Origin: Sphaerolaimus hirsutus
Lineage: Eukaryota; Nematoda; Chromadorea; Monhysterida; Sphaerolaimidae
Direction of reading: 5' to 3'
NCBI GenBank assembly: GCA_964036195.1
Contig: CAXIWS010000464.1
Location: 248,001-312,000 of the forward strand
Length of the DNA stretch: 64,000 nucleotides
Part shown: positions 37,081-50,329 of the stretch, piece by piece
Numbering within the stretch: position 1 is the stretch's first letter
How the letters are laid out: each line of letters begins with the position of its first letter
Position numbers and translations under genes: made by a program
Notes under the pieces: generated by a model
What the model was told of the DNA's origin: nothing
Databases searched by the model: none
The model's input: only the letters and a program-made list of their open reading frames with translations

Positions 37081-40000
37081 ACGGTGCACGCCTTAATCAT
37101 TCTTGGGAAAAGTGGTAGACACGCACCGTTGCGTAGCTGAGATTGTGCTCGATCAAAATCTACAGACGCATTGGTGTGTTTGCCATAGCCACTTTATACC
37201 TAAGAAACAAAAACGTGAATAAATGTCAATTCTGGCTGATTGAATCACAATTAATGCCTTAACCATTCTTGGGAATGGTGGTAGACATGCACCGTTGCGT
37301 AGCTGAGATTGTGCTCGATCAAAATCTACAGACGCATTGGTGTGTTTGCCATAGCCACTTTATACCTAAGAAACAAAAACGTGAATAAATGTCAATTCTG
37401 GCTGATTGAATCACGGTTCACGCCTTAATCATTCTTGGGAAAGGTGGTAGACACGCACCGTTGTGTAGCTGAGATTGTGATCTATCAAAATCTACAAACA
37501 TTTTGGTGTGTTTGCCATAGCCACTTTATACCTAAGAAACAAAAACGTGAATAAATGTCAATTCTGGCTGATTGAATCACGGTTCACGCGTTAATCATTC
37601 TTGGGAAAGGTGGTAGACACGCACCGTTGTGTAGCTGAGATTGTGATCTATAAAAATCTACAAACGTTTTGGTGTGTTTGCTATAGCCACTTTATACCTA
37701 AGAAACAAAAACGTGAATAAATGTCAATTCTGGCTGATTGAATCACGGTTCACGCCTTAATCATTCTTGGGAAAAGTGGTAGACACGCACCGTTGCGTAG
37801 CTGAGATTGTGCTCGATCAAAATCTACAGACGCATTGGTGTGTTTGCCATAGCCACTTTATACCTAAGAAACAAAAACGTGAATAAATGTCAATTCTGGC
37901 TGATTGAATCACGATTAATGCCTTAACCATTCTTGGGAATGGTGGTAGACATGCACCGTTGCGTAGCTGAGATTGTGCTCGATCAAAATCTACAGACGCA
38001 TTGGTGTGTTTGCCATAGCCACTTTATACCTAAGAAACAAAAACGTGAATAAATGTCAATTCTGGCTGATTGAATCACGGTTCACACGTTAATCATTCTT
38101 GGGAAAGGTGGTAGACACGCACCGTTGTGTAGCTGAGATTGTGATCTATCAAAATCTACAAACATTTTGGTGTGTTTGCCATAGCCACTTTATACCTAAG
38201 AAACAAAAACATGAATAAATGTCAATTCTGGCTGATTGAATCACGATTAATGCCTTAACCATTCTTGGGAAAGGTGGTAGACATGCACCGTTGCATAGCT
38301 GAGATTGTACTCTATAAAAATCTACAAACGTTTTGGTGTGTTTGCTATAGCCACTTTATACCTAAGAAACAAAAACGTGAATAAATGTCAATTCTGGCTG
38401 ATTGAATCACGGTTCACGCCTTAATCATTCTTGGGAAAAGTGGTAGACACGCACCGTTGCGTAGCTGAGATTGTGCTCGATCAAAATCTACAGACGCATT
38501 GGTGTGTTTGCCATAGCCACTTTATACCTAAGAAACAAAAACGTGAATAAATGTCAATTCTGGCTGATTGAATCACAATTAATGCCTTAACCATTCTTGG
38601 GAATGGTGGTAGACATGCACCGTTGCGTAGCTGAGATTGTGCTCGATCAAAATCTACAGACGCATTGGTGTGTTTGCCATAGCCACTTTATACCTAAGAA
38701 ACAAAAACGTGAATAAATGTCAATTCTGGCTGATTGAATCACGGTTCACGCCTTAATCATTCTTGGGAAAGGTGGTAGACACGCACCGTTGTGTAGCTGA
38801 GATTGTGATCTATCAAAATCTACAAACATTTTGGTGTGTTTGCCATAGCCACTTTATACCTAAGAAACAAAAACGTGAATAAATGTCAATTCTGGCTGAT
38901 TGAATCACGATTAATGCCTTAACCATTCTTGGGAATGGTGGTAGACATGCACCGTTGCGTAGCTGAGATTGTGCTCGATCAAAATCTACAGACGCATTGG
39001 TGTGTTTGCCATAGCCACTTTATACCTAAGAAACAAAAACGTGAATAAATGTCAATTCTGGCTGATTGAATCACGGTTCACGCCTTAATCATTCTTGGGA
39101 AAGGTGGTAGACACGCACCGTTGTGTAGCTGAGATTGTGATCTATCAAAATCTACAAACATTTTGGTGTGTTTGCCATAGCCACTTTATACCTAAGAAAC
39201 AAAAACGTGAATAAATGTCAATTCTGGCTGATTGAATCACGATTAATGCCTTAACCATTCTTGGGAAAGGTGGTAGACATGCACCGTTGCGTAGCTGAGA
39301 TTGTGCTCTATAAAAATCTACAAACGTTTTGGTGTGTTTGCCATAGCCACTTTATACCTAAGAAACAAAAACGTGAATAAATGTCAATTCTGGCTGATTG
39401 AATCACGGTTCACGCGTTAATCATTCTTGGGAAAGGTGGTAGACACGCACCGTTGTGTAGCTGAGATTGTGATCTATAAAAATCTACAAACGTTTTGGTG
39501 TGTTTGCTATAGCCACTTTATACCTAAGAAACAAAAACGTGAATAAATGTCAATTCTGGCTGATTGAATCACGGTTCACGCCTTAATCATTCTTGGGAAA
39601 AGTGGTAGACACGCACCGTTGCGTAGCTGAGATTGTGCTCGATCAAAATCTACAGACGCATTGGTGTGTTTGCCATAGCCACTTTATACCTAAGAAACAA
39701 AAACGTGAATAAATGTCAATTCTGGCTGATTGAATCACGATTAATGCCTTAACCATTCTTGGGAATGGTGGTAGACATGCACCGTTGCGTAGCTGAGATT
39801 GTGCTCGATCAAAATCTACAGACGCATTGGTGTGTTTGCCATAGCCACTTTATACCTAAGAAACAAAAACGTGAATAAATGTCAATTCTGGCTGATTGAA
39901 TCACGGTTCACTCGTTAATCATTCTTGGGAAAGGTGGTAGACACGCACCGTTGTGTAGCTGAGATTGTGATCTATCAAAATCTACAAACATTTTGGTGTG

Positions 40001-43000
40001 TTTGCCATAGCCACTTTATACCTAAGAAACAAAAACATGAATAAATGTCAATTCTGGCTGATTGAATCACGATTAATGCCTTAACCATTCTTGGGAAAGG
40101 TGGTAGACATGCACCGTTGCATAGCTGAGATTGTACTCTATAAAAATCTACAAACGTTTTGGTGTGTTTGCTATAGCCACTTTATACCTAAGAAACAAAA
40201 ACGTGAATAAATGTCAATTCTGGCTGATTGAATCACGGTTCACGCCTTAATCATTCTTGGGAAAAGTGGTAGACACGCACCGTTGCGTAGCTGAGATTGT
40301 GCTCGATCAAAATCTACAGACGCATTGGTGTGTTTGCCATAGCCACTTTATACCTAAGAAACAAAAACGTGAATAAATGTCAATTCTGGCTGATTGAATC
40401 ACAATTAATGCCTTAACCATTCTTGGGAATGGTGGTAGACATGCACCGTTGCGTAGCTGAGATTGTGCTCGATCAAAATCTACAGACGCATTGGTGTGTT
40501 TGCCATAGCCACTTTATACCTAAGAAACAAAAACGTGAATAAATGTCAATTCTGGCTGATTGAATCACGGTTCACGCCTTAATCATTCTTGGGAAAGGTG
40601 GTAGACACGCACCGTTGTGTAGCTGAGATTGTGATCTATCAAAATCTACAAACATTTTGGTGTGTTTGCCATAGCCACTTTATACCTAAGAAACAAAAAC
40701 GTGAATAAATGTCAATTCTGGCTGATTGAATCACGATTAATGCCTTAACCATTCTTGGGAATGGTGGTAGACATGCACCGTTGCGTAGCTGAGATTGTGC
40801 TCGATCAAAATCTACAGACGCATTGGTGTGTTTGCCATAGCCACTTTATACCTAAGAAACAAAAACGTGAATAAATGTCAATTCTGGCTGATTGAATCAC
40901 GGTTCACGCCTTAATCATTCTTGGGAAAGGTGGTAGACACGCACCGTTGTGTAGCTGAGATTGTGATCTATCAAAATCTACAAACATTTTGGTGTGTTTG
41001 CCATAGCCACTTTATACCTAAGAAACAAAAACGTGAATAAATGTCAATTCTGGCTGATTGAATCACGATTAATGCCTTAACCATTATTGGGAAAGGTGGT
41101 AGACATGCACCGTTGCGTAGCTGAGATTGTGCTCTATAAAAATCTACAAACGTTTTGGTGTGTTTGCCATAGCCACTTTATACCTAAGAAACAAAAACAT
41201 GAATAAATGTCAATTCTGGCTGATTGAATCACGGTTCACGCGTTAATCATTCTTGGGAAAGGTGGTAAACACGCACCATTGTGTAGCTGAGATTGTACTC
41301 TATAAAAATCTACAAACGTTTTGGTGTGTTTGCTATAGCCACTTTATACCTAAGAAACAAAAACGTGAATAAATGTCAATTCTGGCTGATTGAATCACGG
41401 TTCACGCCTTAATCATTCTTGGGAAAAGTGGTAGACACGCACCGTTGCGTAGCTGAGATTGTGCTCGATCAAAATCTACAAACATTTTGGTGTGTTTGCC
41501 ATAGCCACTTTATACCTAAGAAACAAAAACGTGAATAAATGTCAATTCTGGCTGATTGAATCACGATTAATGCCTTAACCATTCTTGGGAAAGGTGGTAG
41601 ACATGCACCGTTGCGTAGCTGAGATTGTGCTCTATAAAAATCTACAAACGTTTTGGTGTGTTTGCCATAGCCACTTTATACCTAAGAAACAAAAACGTGA
41701 ATAAATGTCAATTCTGGCTGATTGAATCACGGTTCACGCCTTAATCATTCTTGGGAAAGGTGGTAGACACGCACCGTTGTGTAGCTGAGATTGTGATCTA
41801 TCAAAATCTACAAACATTTTGGTGTGTTTGCCATAGCCACTTTATACCTAAGAAACAAAAACGTGAATAAATGTCAATTCTGGCTGATTGAATCACGATT
41901 AATGCCTTAACCATTCTTGGGAAAGGTGGTAGACATGCACCGTTGCGTAGCTGAGATTGTGCTGTATAAAAATCTACAAACGTTTTGGTGTGTTTGCCAT
42001 AGCCACTTTATACCTAAGAAACAAAAACGTGAATAAATGTCAATTCTGGCTGATTGAATCACAGTTCACGCGTTAATCATTCTTGGGAAAGGTGGTAGAC
42101 ACGCACCGTTGTGTAGCTGAGATTGTGATCTATAAAAATCTACAAACGTTTTGGTGTGTTTGCTATAGCCACTTTATACCTAAGAAACAAAAACGTGAAT
42201 AAATGTCAATTCTGGCTGATTGAATCACGGTTCACGCCTTAATCATTCTTGGGAAAAGTGGTAGACACACACCGTTGCGTAGCTGAGATTGTGCTCGATC
42301 AAAATCTACAGACGCATTGGTGTGTTTGCCATAGCCACTTTATACCTAAGAAACAAAAACGTGAATAAATGTCAATTCTGGCTGATTGAATCACGATTAA
42401 TGCCTTAACCATTCTTGGGAAAGGTGGTAGACATGCACCGTTGCGTAGCTGAGATTGTGCTCTATAAAAATCTACAAACGTTTTGGTGTGTTTGCCATAG
42501 CCACTTTATACCTAAGAAACAAAAACGTGAATAAATGTCAATTCTGGCTGATTGAATCACGGTTCACGCGTTAATCATTCTTGGGAAAGGTGGTAGACAC
42601 GCACCGTTGTGTAGCTGAGATTGTGATCTATCAAAATCTACAAACATTTTGGTGTGTTTGCCATAGCCACTTTATACCTAAGAAACAAAAACATGAATAA
42701 ATGTCAATTCTGGCTGATTGAATCACGATTAATGCCTTAACCATTCTTGGGAAAGGTGGTAGACATGCACCGTTGCATAGCTGAGATTGTACTCTATAAA
42801 AATCTACAAACGTTTTGGTGTGTTTGCTATAGCCACTTTATACCAAAGAAACAAAAACGTGAATAAATGTCAATTCTGGCTGATTGAATCACGGTTCACG
42901 CCTTAATCATTCTTGGGAAAAGTGGTAGACACGCACCGTTGCGTAGCTGAGATTGTGCTCGATCAAAATCCACAGACGCATTGGTGTGTTTGCCATAGCC

Positions 43001-46000
43001 ACTTTATACCTAAGAAACAAAAACGTGAATAAATGTCAATTCTGGCTGATTGAATCACGATTAATGCCTTAACCATTCTTGGGAATGGTGGTAGACATGC
43101 ACCGTTGCGTAGCTGAGATTGTGCTCGATCAAAATCTACAGACGCATTGGTGTGTTTGCCATAGCCACTTTATACCTAAGAAACAAAAACGTGAATAAAT
43201 GTCAATTCTGGCTGATTGAATAACGGTTCACGCCTTAATCATTCTTGGGAAAGGTGGTAGACACGCACCGTTGTGTAGCTGAGATTGTGATCTATAAAAA
43301 TCTACAAACGTTTTGGTGTGTTTGCTATAGCCACTTTATACCTAAGAAACAAAAATGTGAATAAATGTCAATTCTGGCTGATTGAATCACGATTAATGCC
43401 TTAACCATTCTTGGGAAAGGTGGTAGACATGCACCGTTGCGTAGCTGAGATTGTGCTCGATCAAAATCTACAGACACATTGGTGTGTTTGCCATAGCCAC
43501 TTTATACCTAAGAAACAAAAACGTGAATAAATGTCAATTCTGGCTGATTGAATCACGGTTCACGCCTTAATCATTCTTGGGAAAAGTGGTAGACACGCAC
43601 CGTTGCGTAGCTGAGATTGTGCTCGATCAAAATCTACAGACGCATTGGTGTGTTTGCCATAGCCACTTTATACCTAAGAAACAAAAACGTGAATAAATGT
43701 CAATTCTGGCTGATTGAATCACGATTAATGCCTTAACCATTCTTGGGAAAGGTGGTAGACACGCACCGTTGCGTAGCTGAGATTGTGCTCGATCAAAATC
43801 TACAAACATTTTGGTGTGTTTGCCATAGCCACTTTATACCTAAGAAACAAAAACGTGAATAAATGTCAATTCTGGCTGATTGAATCACGATTAATGCCTT
43901 AACCATTCTTGGGAAAGGTGGTAGACATGCACCGTTGCGTAGCTGAGATTGTGCTCTATAAAAATCTACAAACGTTTTGGTGTGTTTGCCATATCCACTT
44001 TATACCTAAGAAACAAAAACGTGAATAAATGTCAATTCTGGCTGATTGAATCACGGTTCACGCCTTAATCATTCTTGGGAAAGGTGGTAGACACGCACCG
44101 TTGTGTAGCTGAGATTGTGATCTATCAAAATCTACAAACATTTTGGTGTGTTTGCTATAGCCACTTTATACCTAAGAAACAAAAACGTGAATAAATGTCA
44201 ATTCTGGCTGATTGAATCACGGTTCACGCGTTAATCATTCTTGGGAAAGGTGGTAGACACGCACCGTTGTGTAGCTGAGATTGTGATCTATCAAAATCTA
44301 CAAACATTTTGGTGTGTTTGCCATAGCCACTTTATACCTAAGAAACAAAAACGTGAATAAATGTCAATTCTGGCTGATTGAATCACGATTAATGCCTTAA
44401 CCATTCTTGGGAAAGGTGGTAGACATGCACCGTTGCGTAGCTGAGATTGTGCTCTATAAAAATCTACAAACGTTTTGGTGTGTTTGCCATAGCCACTTTA
44501 TACCTAAGAAACAAAAACGTGAATAAATGTCAATTCTGGCTGATTGAATCACGGTTCACGCCTTAACCATTCTTGGGAATGGTGGTAGACATGCACCGTT
44601 GCGTAGCTGAGATTGTGCTCGATCAAAATCTACAGACGCATTGGTGTGTTTGCCATAGCCACTTTATACCTAAGAAACAAAAACGTGAATAAATGTCAAT
44701 TCTGGCTGATTGAATCACGATTAATGCCTTAACCATTCTTGGGAATGGTGGTAGACATGCACCGTTGCGTAGCTGAGATTGTGCTCGATCAAAATCTACA
44801 GACGCATTGGTGTGTTTGCCATAGCCACTTTATACCTAAGAAACAAAAACGTGAATAAATGTCAATTCTGGCTGATTGAATCACGGTTCACGCCTTAATC
44901 ATTCTTGGGAAAGGTGGTAGACATGCACCGTTGTGTAGCTGAGATTGTGATCTATCAAAATCTACAAACATTTTGGTGTGTTTGCCATAGCCACTTTATA
45001 CCTAAGAAACAAAAACGTGAATAAATGTCAATTCTGGCTGATTGAATCACGATTAATGCCTTAACCATTCTTGGGAAAGGTGGTAGACATGCACCGTTGC
45101 GTAGCTGAGATTGTGCTCTATAAAAATCTACAAACGTTTTGGTGTGTTTGCCATAGCCACTTTATACCTAAGAAACAAAAATGTGAATAAATGTCAATTC
45201 TGGCTGATTGAATCACGGTTCACGCGTTAATCATTCTTGGGAAAGGTGGTAGACACGCACCGTTGTGTAGCTGAGATTGTGATCTATCAAAATCTACAAA
45301 CATTTTGGTGTGTTTGCCATAGCCACTTTATACCTAAGAAACAAAAACATGAATAAATGTCAATTCTGGCTGATTGAATCACGATTAATGCCTTAACCAT
45401 TCTTGGGAAAGGTGGTAGACATGCACCGTTGCATAGCTGAGATTGTACTCTATAAAAATCTACAAACGTTTTGGTGTGTTTGCTATAGCCACTTTATACC
45501 TAAGAAACAAAAACGTGAATAAATGTCAATTCTGGCTGATTGAATCACGGTTCACGCCTTAATCATTCTTGGGAAAAGTGGTAGACACGCACCGTTGCGT
45601 AGCTGAGATTGTGCTCGATCAAAATCTACAGACGCATTGGTGTGTTTGCCATAGCCACTTTATACCTAAGAAACAAAAACGTGAATAAATGTCAATTCTG
45701 GCTGATTGAATCACGATTAATGCCTTAACCATTCTTGGGAAAGGTGGTAGACATGCACCGTTGCGTAGCTGAGATTGTGCTCTATAAAAATCTACAAACG
45801 TTTTGGTGTGTTTGCCATAGCCACTTTATACCTAAGAAACAAAAACGTGAATAAATGTCAATTCTGGCTGATTGAATCACGGTTCACGCGTTAATCATTC
45901 TTGGGAAAGGTGGTAGACACGCACCGTTGTGTAGCTGAGATTGTGATCTATCAAAATCTACAAACATTTTGGTGTGTTTGCCATAGCCACTTTATACCTA

Positions 46001-47797
46001 AGAAACAAAAACATGAATAAATGTCAATTCTGGCTGATTGAATCACGATTAATGCCTTAACCATTCTTGGGAAAGGTGGTAGACATGCACCGTTGCATAG
46101 CTGAGATTGTACTCTATAAAAATCTACAAACGTTTTGGTGTGTTTGCTATAGCCACTTTATACCTAAGAAACAAAAACGTGAATAAATGTCAATTCTGGC
46201 TGATTGAATCACGGTTCACGCCTTAATCATTCTTGGGAAAAGTGGTAGACACGCACCGTTGCGTAGCTGAGATTGTGCTCGATCAAAATCTACAGACGCA
46301 TTGGTGTGTTTGCCATAGTTACTTTATACCTAAGAAACAAAAACGTGAATAAATGTCAATTCTGGCTGATTGAATCACGATTAATGCCTTAACCATTCTT
46401 GGGAATGGTGGTAGACATGCACCGTTGCGTAGCTGAGATTGTGCTCGATCAAAATCTACAGACGCATTGGTGTGTTTGCCATAGCCACTTTATACCTAAG
46501 AAACAAAAACGTGAATAAATGTCAATTCTGGCTGATTGAATCACGGTTCACGCCTTAATCATTCTTGGGAAAGGTGGTAGACACGCACCGTTGTGTAGCT
46601 GAGATTGTGATCTATCAAAATCTACAAACATTTTGGTGTGTTTGCCATAGCCACTTTATACCTAAGAAACAAAAACGTGAATAAATGTCAATTCTGGCTG
46701 ATTGAATCACGATTAATGCCTTAACCATTCTTGGGAAAGGTGGTAGACATGCACCGTTGCGTAGCTGAGATTGTGCTCTATAAAAATCTACAAACGTTTT
46801 GGTGTGTTTGCCATAGCCACTTTATACCTAAGAAACAAAAACGTGAATAGATGTCAATTCTGGCTGATTGAATCACGGTTCACGCGTTAATTATTCTTGG
46901 GAAAGGTGGTAGACACGCACCGTTGTGTAGCTGAGATTGTGATCTATAAAAATCTACAAACGTTTTGGTGTGTTTGCTATAGCCACTTTATACCTAAGAA
47001 ACAAAAACGTGAATAAATGTCAATTCTGGCTGATTGAATCACGGTTCACGCCTTAATCATACTTGGAAAAAGTGGTAGACACGCACCGTTGCGTAGCTGA
47101 GATTGTGCTCGATCAAAATCTACAGACGCATTGGTGTGTTTGCCATAGCCACTTTATACCTAAGAAACAAAAACGTGAATAAATGTCAATTCTGGCTGAT
47201 TGAATCACGATTAATGCCTTAACCATTCTTGGGAATGGTGGTAGACATGCACCGTTGCGTAGCTGAGATTGTGCTCGATCAAAATCTACAGATGCATTGG
47301 TGTGTTTGCCATAGCCACTTTATACCTAAGAAACAAAAACGTGAATAAATGTCAATTCTGGCTGATTGAATCACGGTTCACGCGTTAATCATTCTTGGGA
47401 AAGGTGGTAGACACGCACCGTTGTGTAGCTGAGATTGTGATCTATCAAAATCTACAAACATTTTGGTGTGTTTGCCATAGCCACTTTATACCTAAGAAAC
47501 AAAAACATGAATAAATGTCAATTCTGGCTGATTGAATCACGATTAATGCCTTAACCATTCTTGGGAAAGGTGGTAGACATGCACCGTTGCATAGCTGAGA
47601 TTGTACTCTATAAAAATCTACAAACGTTTTGGTGTGTTTGCTATAGCCACTTTATACCTAAGAAACAAAAACGTGAATAAATGTCAATTCTGGCTGATTG
47701 AATCACGGTTCACGCCTTAATCATTCTTGGGAAAAGTGGTAGACACGCACCGTTGCGTAGCTGAGATTGTGCTCGATCAAAATCTACAGACGCATTG

Positions 47798-47802
47798 GTG
47801 TG
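47798..47802. repeat. target-site duplication (left) of element 2
   Basis: GTGTG, matching 60374-60378. Intact monomers read TTGGTGTGTTTGCC at this place. Confidence 0.95.
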
Positions 47803-49101
47803 TGTGCTGACCGTGGCAAAATGGATGGATAAAGAAATACAGAGACTTGATAATTAGGCTCATATTTATCTATTTACCTATTTGCACCAATTTACATTTC
47901 ATGCACCATATTAACTTACCGCAGATTGTATTTCCTACACTTATTACGTATCCATGGAGAATATTCGATTAGGAAAGTGTTCTATAAGTTATTGATAGAT
48001 TTATGTGGAATGTTTAGGTTAAAAGGTCAAATATGTTATTATTAGGTGTATTAACATAATATTAGGCTCATTCAACTCGCCGTAATTTTCTGATCATTAT
48101 TATATATACATTTACATGGTTTACTTGTAAGTTGACAAAGTCAAATCTTGTGAATATTTATGTGCTGCGTAATTATCTAGGCCAGCGTCCTAATAGAGAA
48201 ATAGTGCCCTGTGTGCAACTAGCATTTACTGTACGTATTTACGAAGCCCTACGCGTAGGCATAATTACTATAACCCTGCTCACAACTTATATTTATATTT
48301 ACTTGATATTTATAATACCCTGCTCAAGCTGAATATATTATAAACCCTGCTCAATTATTATACCCATTTACTTGACTAAGTCCCAATTTATCCATTATGA
48401 AATATACATTTCCAGGAAGTGATTATTATTATTATATCGAATATACCCTGCTCTATTTACGTCATTAGGAACATTTACACTACTATTTACAGTTTTCAAA
48501 CCCTATTATATTAGTTCCAATGTGCGTCAATGTTTTCTGACAAATTGAAACAGATTAGTAAATCGGCCGAGTTTGCCGACTTCGCGCCTCGTAAGATTAA
48601 TAGTTTTTCTATTAGCCCAATTTGTACCTGGTATTTCTTTACCATAATTATTTGAATATATGCACGCGTAAAATAAGCCAACTGTCTCGGCTAAACGTAT
48701 CTTATTAATGCATTTACTACTTATTTGTGCATTTGTATTAGGAAGTTACTGTATTAATGTTTTAATACATTATTTCCGTGTCTTAGCTACTTTGGAAGTT
48801 TTTACTTCAGTCTGCGGACCCACCCCAAGTGAACAAAATAAGCTAGCGATAGAAACTTCGATTAGGAAGCTCGCTAGACTTTGCGCTTTTGTAACACGCT
48901 GTATCTGATAAAAATAAAGTACCTGAAACAATTCGAACCCCCTTTTCAACACGCAACTACGAAATAAACTCAACTTGGCTGTCGACAAGTGGACGTTCGG
49001 CTACAACGGGAAATCAACCACTCTAAAGGCCGTTTCTCACTACGGTCTTGAAGCAGCCGGATTCGGTGGTAGAAGACGTTGACTTCGGTGGCTTCATCAC
49101 A
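47803..49101 (+). mobile_element. 5' LTR of element 2
   Basis: 1299 bp, TGTGCTGACC to TTCATCACA, directly followed by the primer-binding site. It belongs to the same subtype as the solo LTR. It carries four ACCCTGCTC copies (from 48273), the pre-poly(A) stem-loop and AATAAA at 48913 and 48963. The promoter and transcription start cannot be placed with confidence. Confidence 0.96.
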
Positions 49102-49117
49102 TGGCGCAGCGAGCAGG
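49102..49117 (+). promoter_or_regulatory. primer-binding site of element 2 (tRNA-Ser)
   Basis: TGGCGCAGCGAGCAGG, abutting the LTR end, identical to element 1. It begins with the TGG that pairs with tRNA CCA; the next 13 nt fit the 3' end of an animal tRNA-Ser. Minus-strand DNA synthesis would start here. Confidence 0.75.
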
Positions 49118-49640
49118 GTGATTGCATGACATTGTGCTATCACCAAGCCGGAACGGACATTGTGCGGCAGTTGGCAGAACTTCAAAAGTCCTGCTGAACA
49201 TCAATTGGCCTTGGCTGAGCGTTGGCTGTTGATTTGCAGACAGCATTGTGCCAGAGTCACGGCACTCCTGTCTACATCCTGGGAGCGGTTCTACGCTCAC
49301 GCGCGGAGGACACTGGAGTTCTGACAAGCCTGTCAGGATTTCAGGCAGCTTTCACCAGTGTTCTGGCAAGGTGCTAGACGCTGGGCGGCACCGGCATTTG
49401 ACAAGGAGTCATTGTCGGACGGTGGTCAAACTTTGCTGGACGCTTCTAGACATCAGGACGCCAGTGACCGCTCGCATGTCCTTCTTATGCCAAGGGAGGG
49501 TGACCTGACGGAGACAGGATCGCCACAGAGCCACGCTAGTCAAAGGGCTGTTTTTTGGGCATTCGCGGAGGTCCCTCGCTCCACTGGGTAAGAGTGGACT
49601 CATACCTCGGAAGTGCAAAAGTAGGGGTATCAGTGTACAA

Positions 49641-49674
49641 AGGGCTGTAGCTGACAGAGGGCTGTAGCTGACAG
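49641..49674 (+). repeat. 17-bp tandem duplication in the leader
   Basis: AGGGCTGTAGCTGACAG occurs twice head to tail (49641-49657, 49658-49674). The same duplication is present in element 1 near 22428-22465, so it predates both insertions. Each copy can form a small CTGT/ACAG stem. Confidence 0.85.
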
Positions 49675-49803
49675 AGAGTGGATTTGAAAACCAAGTATTA
49701 GGATACTTGGTAGCGTGTAGGGGCTTTGCGGAGCTCCCATCAAATATACACACTGTGCCTGCTCGGTACCATCAGATCAGACAGCACAAAAGTGCCAGAA
49801 ATT

Positions 49804-50289
49804 CTGCATTGCACAGGCGCAATTGCAGAGCAGTGTACAGAAACACTGCCCAGAATCAAAAAGTGCACCAGAGTGCACAGAAACGTGTCACAGGCGACAC
49901 GGCAAGCGCAGTACTGCGCACAGCGGCACAGGAGCCGCTTAGGAAAGCAAGTGGCCGGCGTGGTCACAAGGCACACAGGTGTGCCAGAAAGAGCGCCAGA
50001 GCGCTCAGAAAGAGTGTGTACGGACCCCCTTTGGGCGCACACTGCTGGGCAAATAAATTGTTTATTGTCCAGGTGGATTTGACCGGTGTGTTAAAGTCAA
50101 CGTGTGTAAACAATCACGTCAGGGGCTTTAGGAACACACCTGGTGCCAGTGCAGTAAAGGTCAACGCGTGAGAACACGTCAGGGGCCTGTAGGACTGCAT
50201 TGGTATTGTGCGTGGCACAACAAATCCGTAGTGCACAGAGCACTACACAGAAAGACGCAGAGAAGCGTCACAGGCGTCACAGGAGACGC
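49804..50289 (+). ncRNA. array of at least 13 short hairpins with ACAG-type loops
   Basis: Stem-loops read 5' to 3': 49804-49828 (one bulge), 49830-49849 (7 bp), 49863-49878 (6), 49884-49901 (6), 49906-49919 (palindrome), 49922-49939 (6), 49951-49967 (6, one G-U), 49970-49985 (5-7), 49991-50006 (6), 50206-50220 (6), 50228-50246 (7), 50254-50269 (5), 50274-50289 (5). The stems differ in sequence. The loops are mostly ACAGGC, ACAGAA, CAGA, ACAGGA, ACAGGT or ACAGA. Such unlike stems with like loops fit repeated protein-binding sites in RNA, for example Gag recognition for packaging; that role is inference. A larger pairing (AGTGTG with CACACT) joins about 50012 and 50042. Confidence 0.65.
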
Positions 50290-50329
50290 ACTATAAAGAG
50301 AAACAGTAAAGGAAAATTCATCAGCAAGA

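Larger units (their letters stand above)
24281..47802 (+). repeat. 166-bp satellite array, central block (about 142 monomers)
   Basis: The landmark TAGCCACTTTAT ends at 24415 and 46991, a distance of 22,576 bp or exactly 136 x 166, so there is no net length change over 136 monomers. Subtypes occur in ordered groups: four-monomer units, five-monomer units with extra TGTGCTCTATA members, and mixed runs. All monomers share one orientation. I see no gene, RNA gene or further insertion in this stretch. Confidence 0.97.
49102..50329 (+). other. structured leader of element 2
   Basis: A 1.23-kb segment between LTR and gag with no convincing gene. Visible features are a hairpin at 49321-49336 (CTGACA/TGTCAG), a nested stem at 49568-49608 (TCCACT/AGTGGA inside GAGGT/ACCTC), a 17-bp tandem duplication at 49641-49674 (AGGGCTGTAGCTGACAG twice), an imperfect direct repeat of about 40 bp containing CACGTCAGGGGC (around 50092-50133 and 50155-50194) and the hairpin array at 49804-50289. 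A TATAAA at 50292 lies 38 bp before the gag ATG, but nothing else supports a promoter there. Confidence 0.75.

Noticed and set aside
49991..50006. Leader hairpins as a CRISPR-like array or as intrinsic terminators
   Set aside because: There are no direct repeats with spacers, no T-tracts and no cas genes; the context is a eukaryotic retrotransposon.
49707..50171. 154-aa basic frame in the leader, same length in element 1 (21933-22397)
   Set aside because: It starts at TTG, and compensating 1-nt indels make the middle read in different frames in the two copies, so the protein is not conserved while the RNA hairpins are.
50292..50297. TATAAA 38 bp upstream of the gag ATG as an internal promoter
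   Set aside because: A single hexamer without other support, and too close to the ATG for a normal leader. The LTR is the expected promoter.
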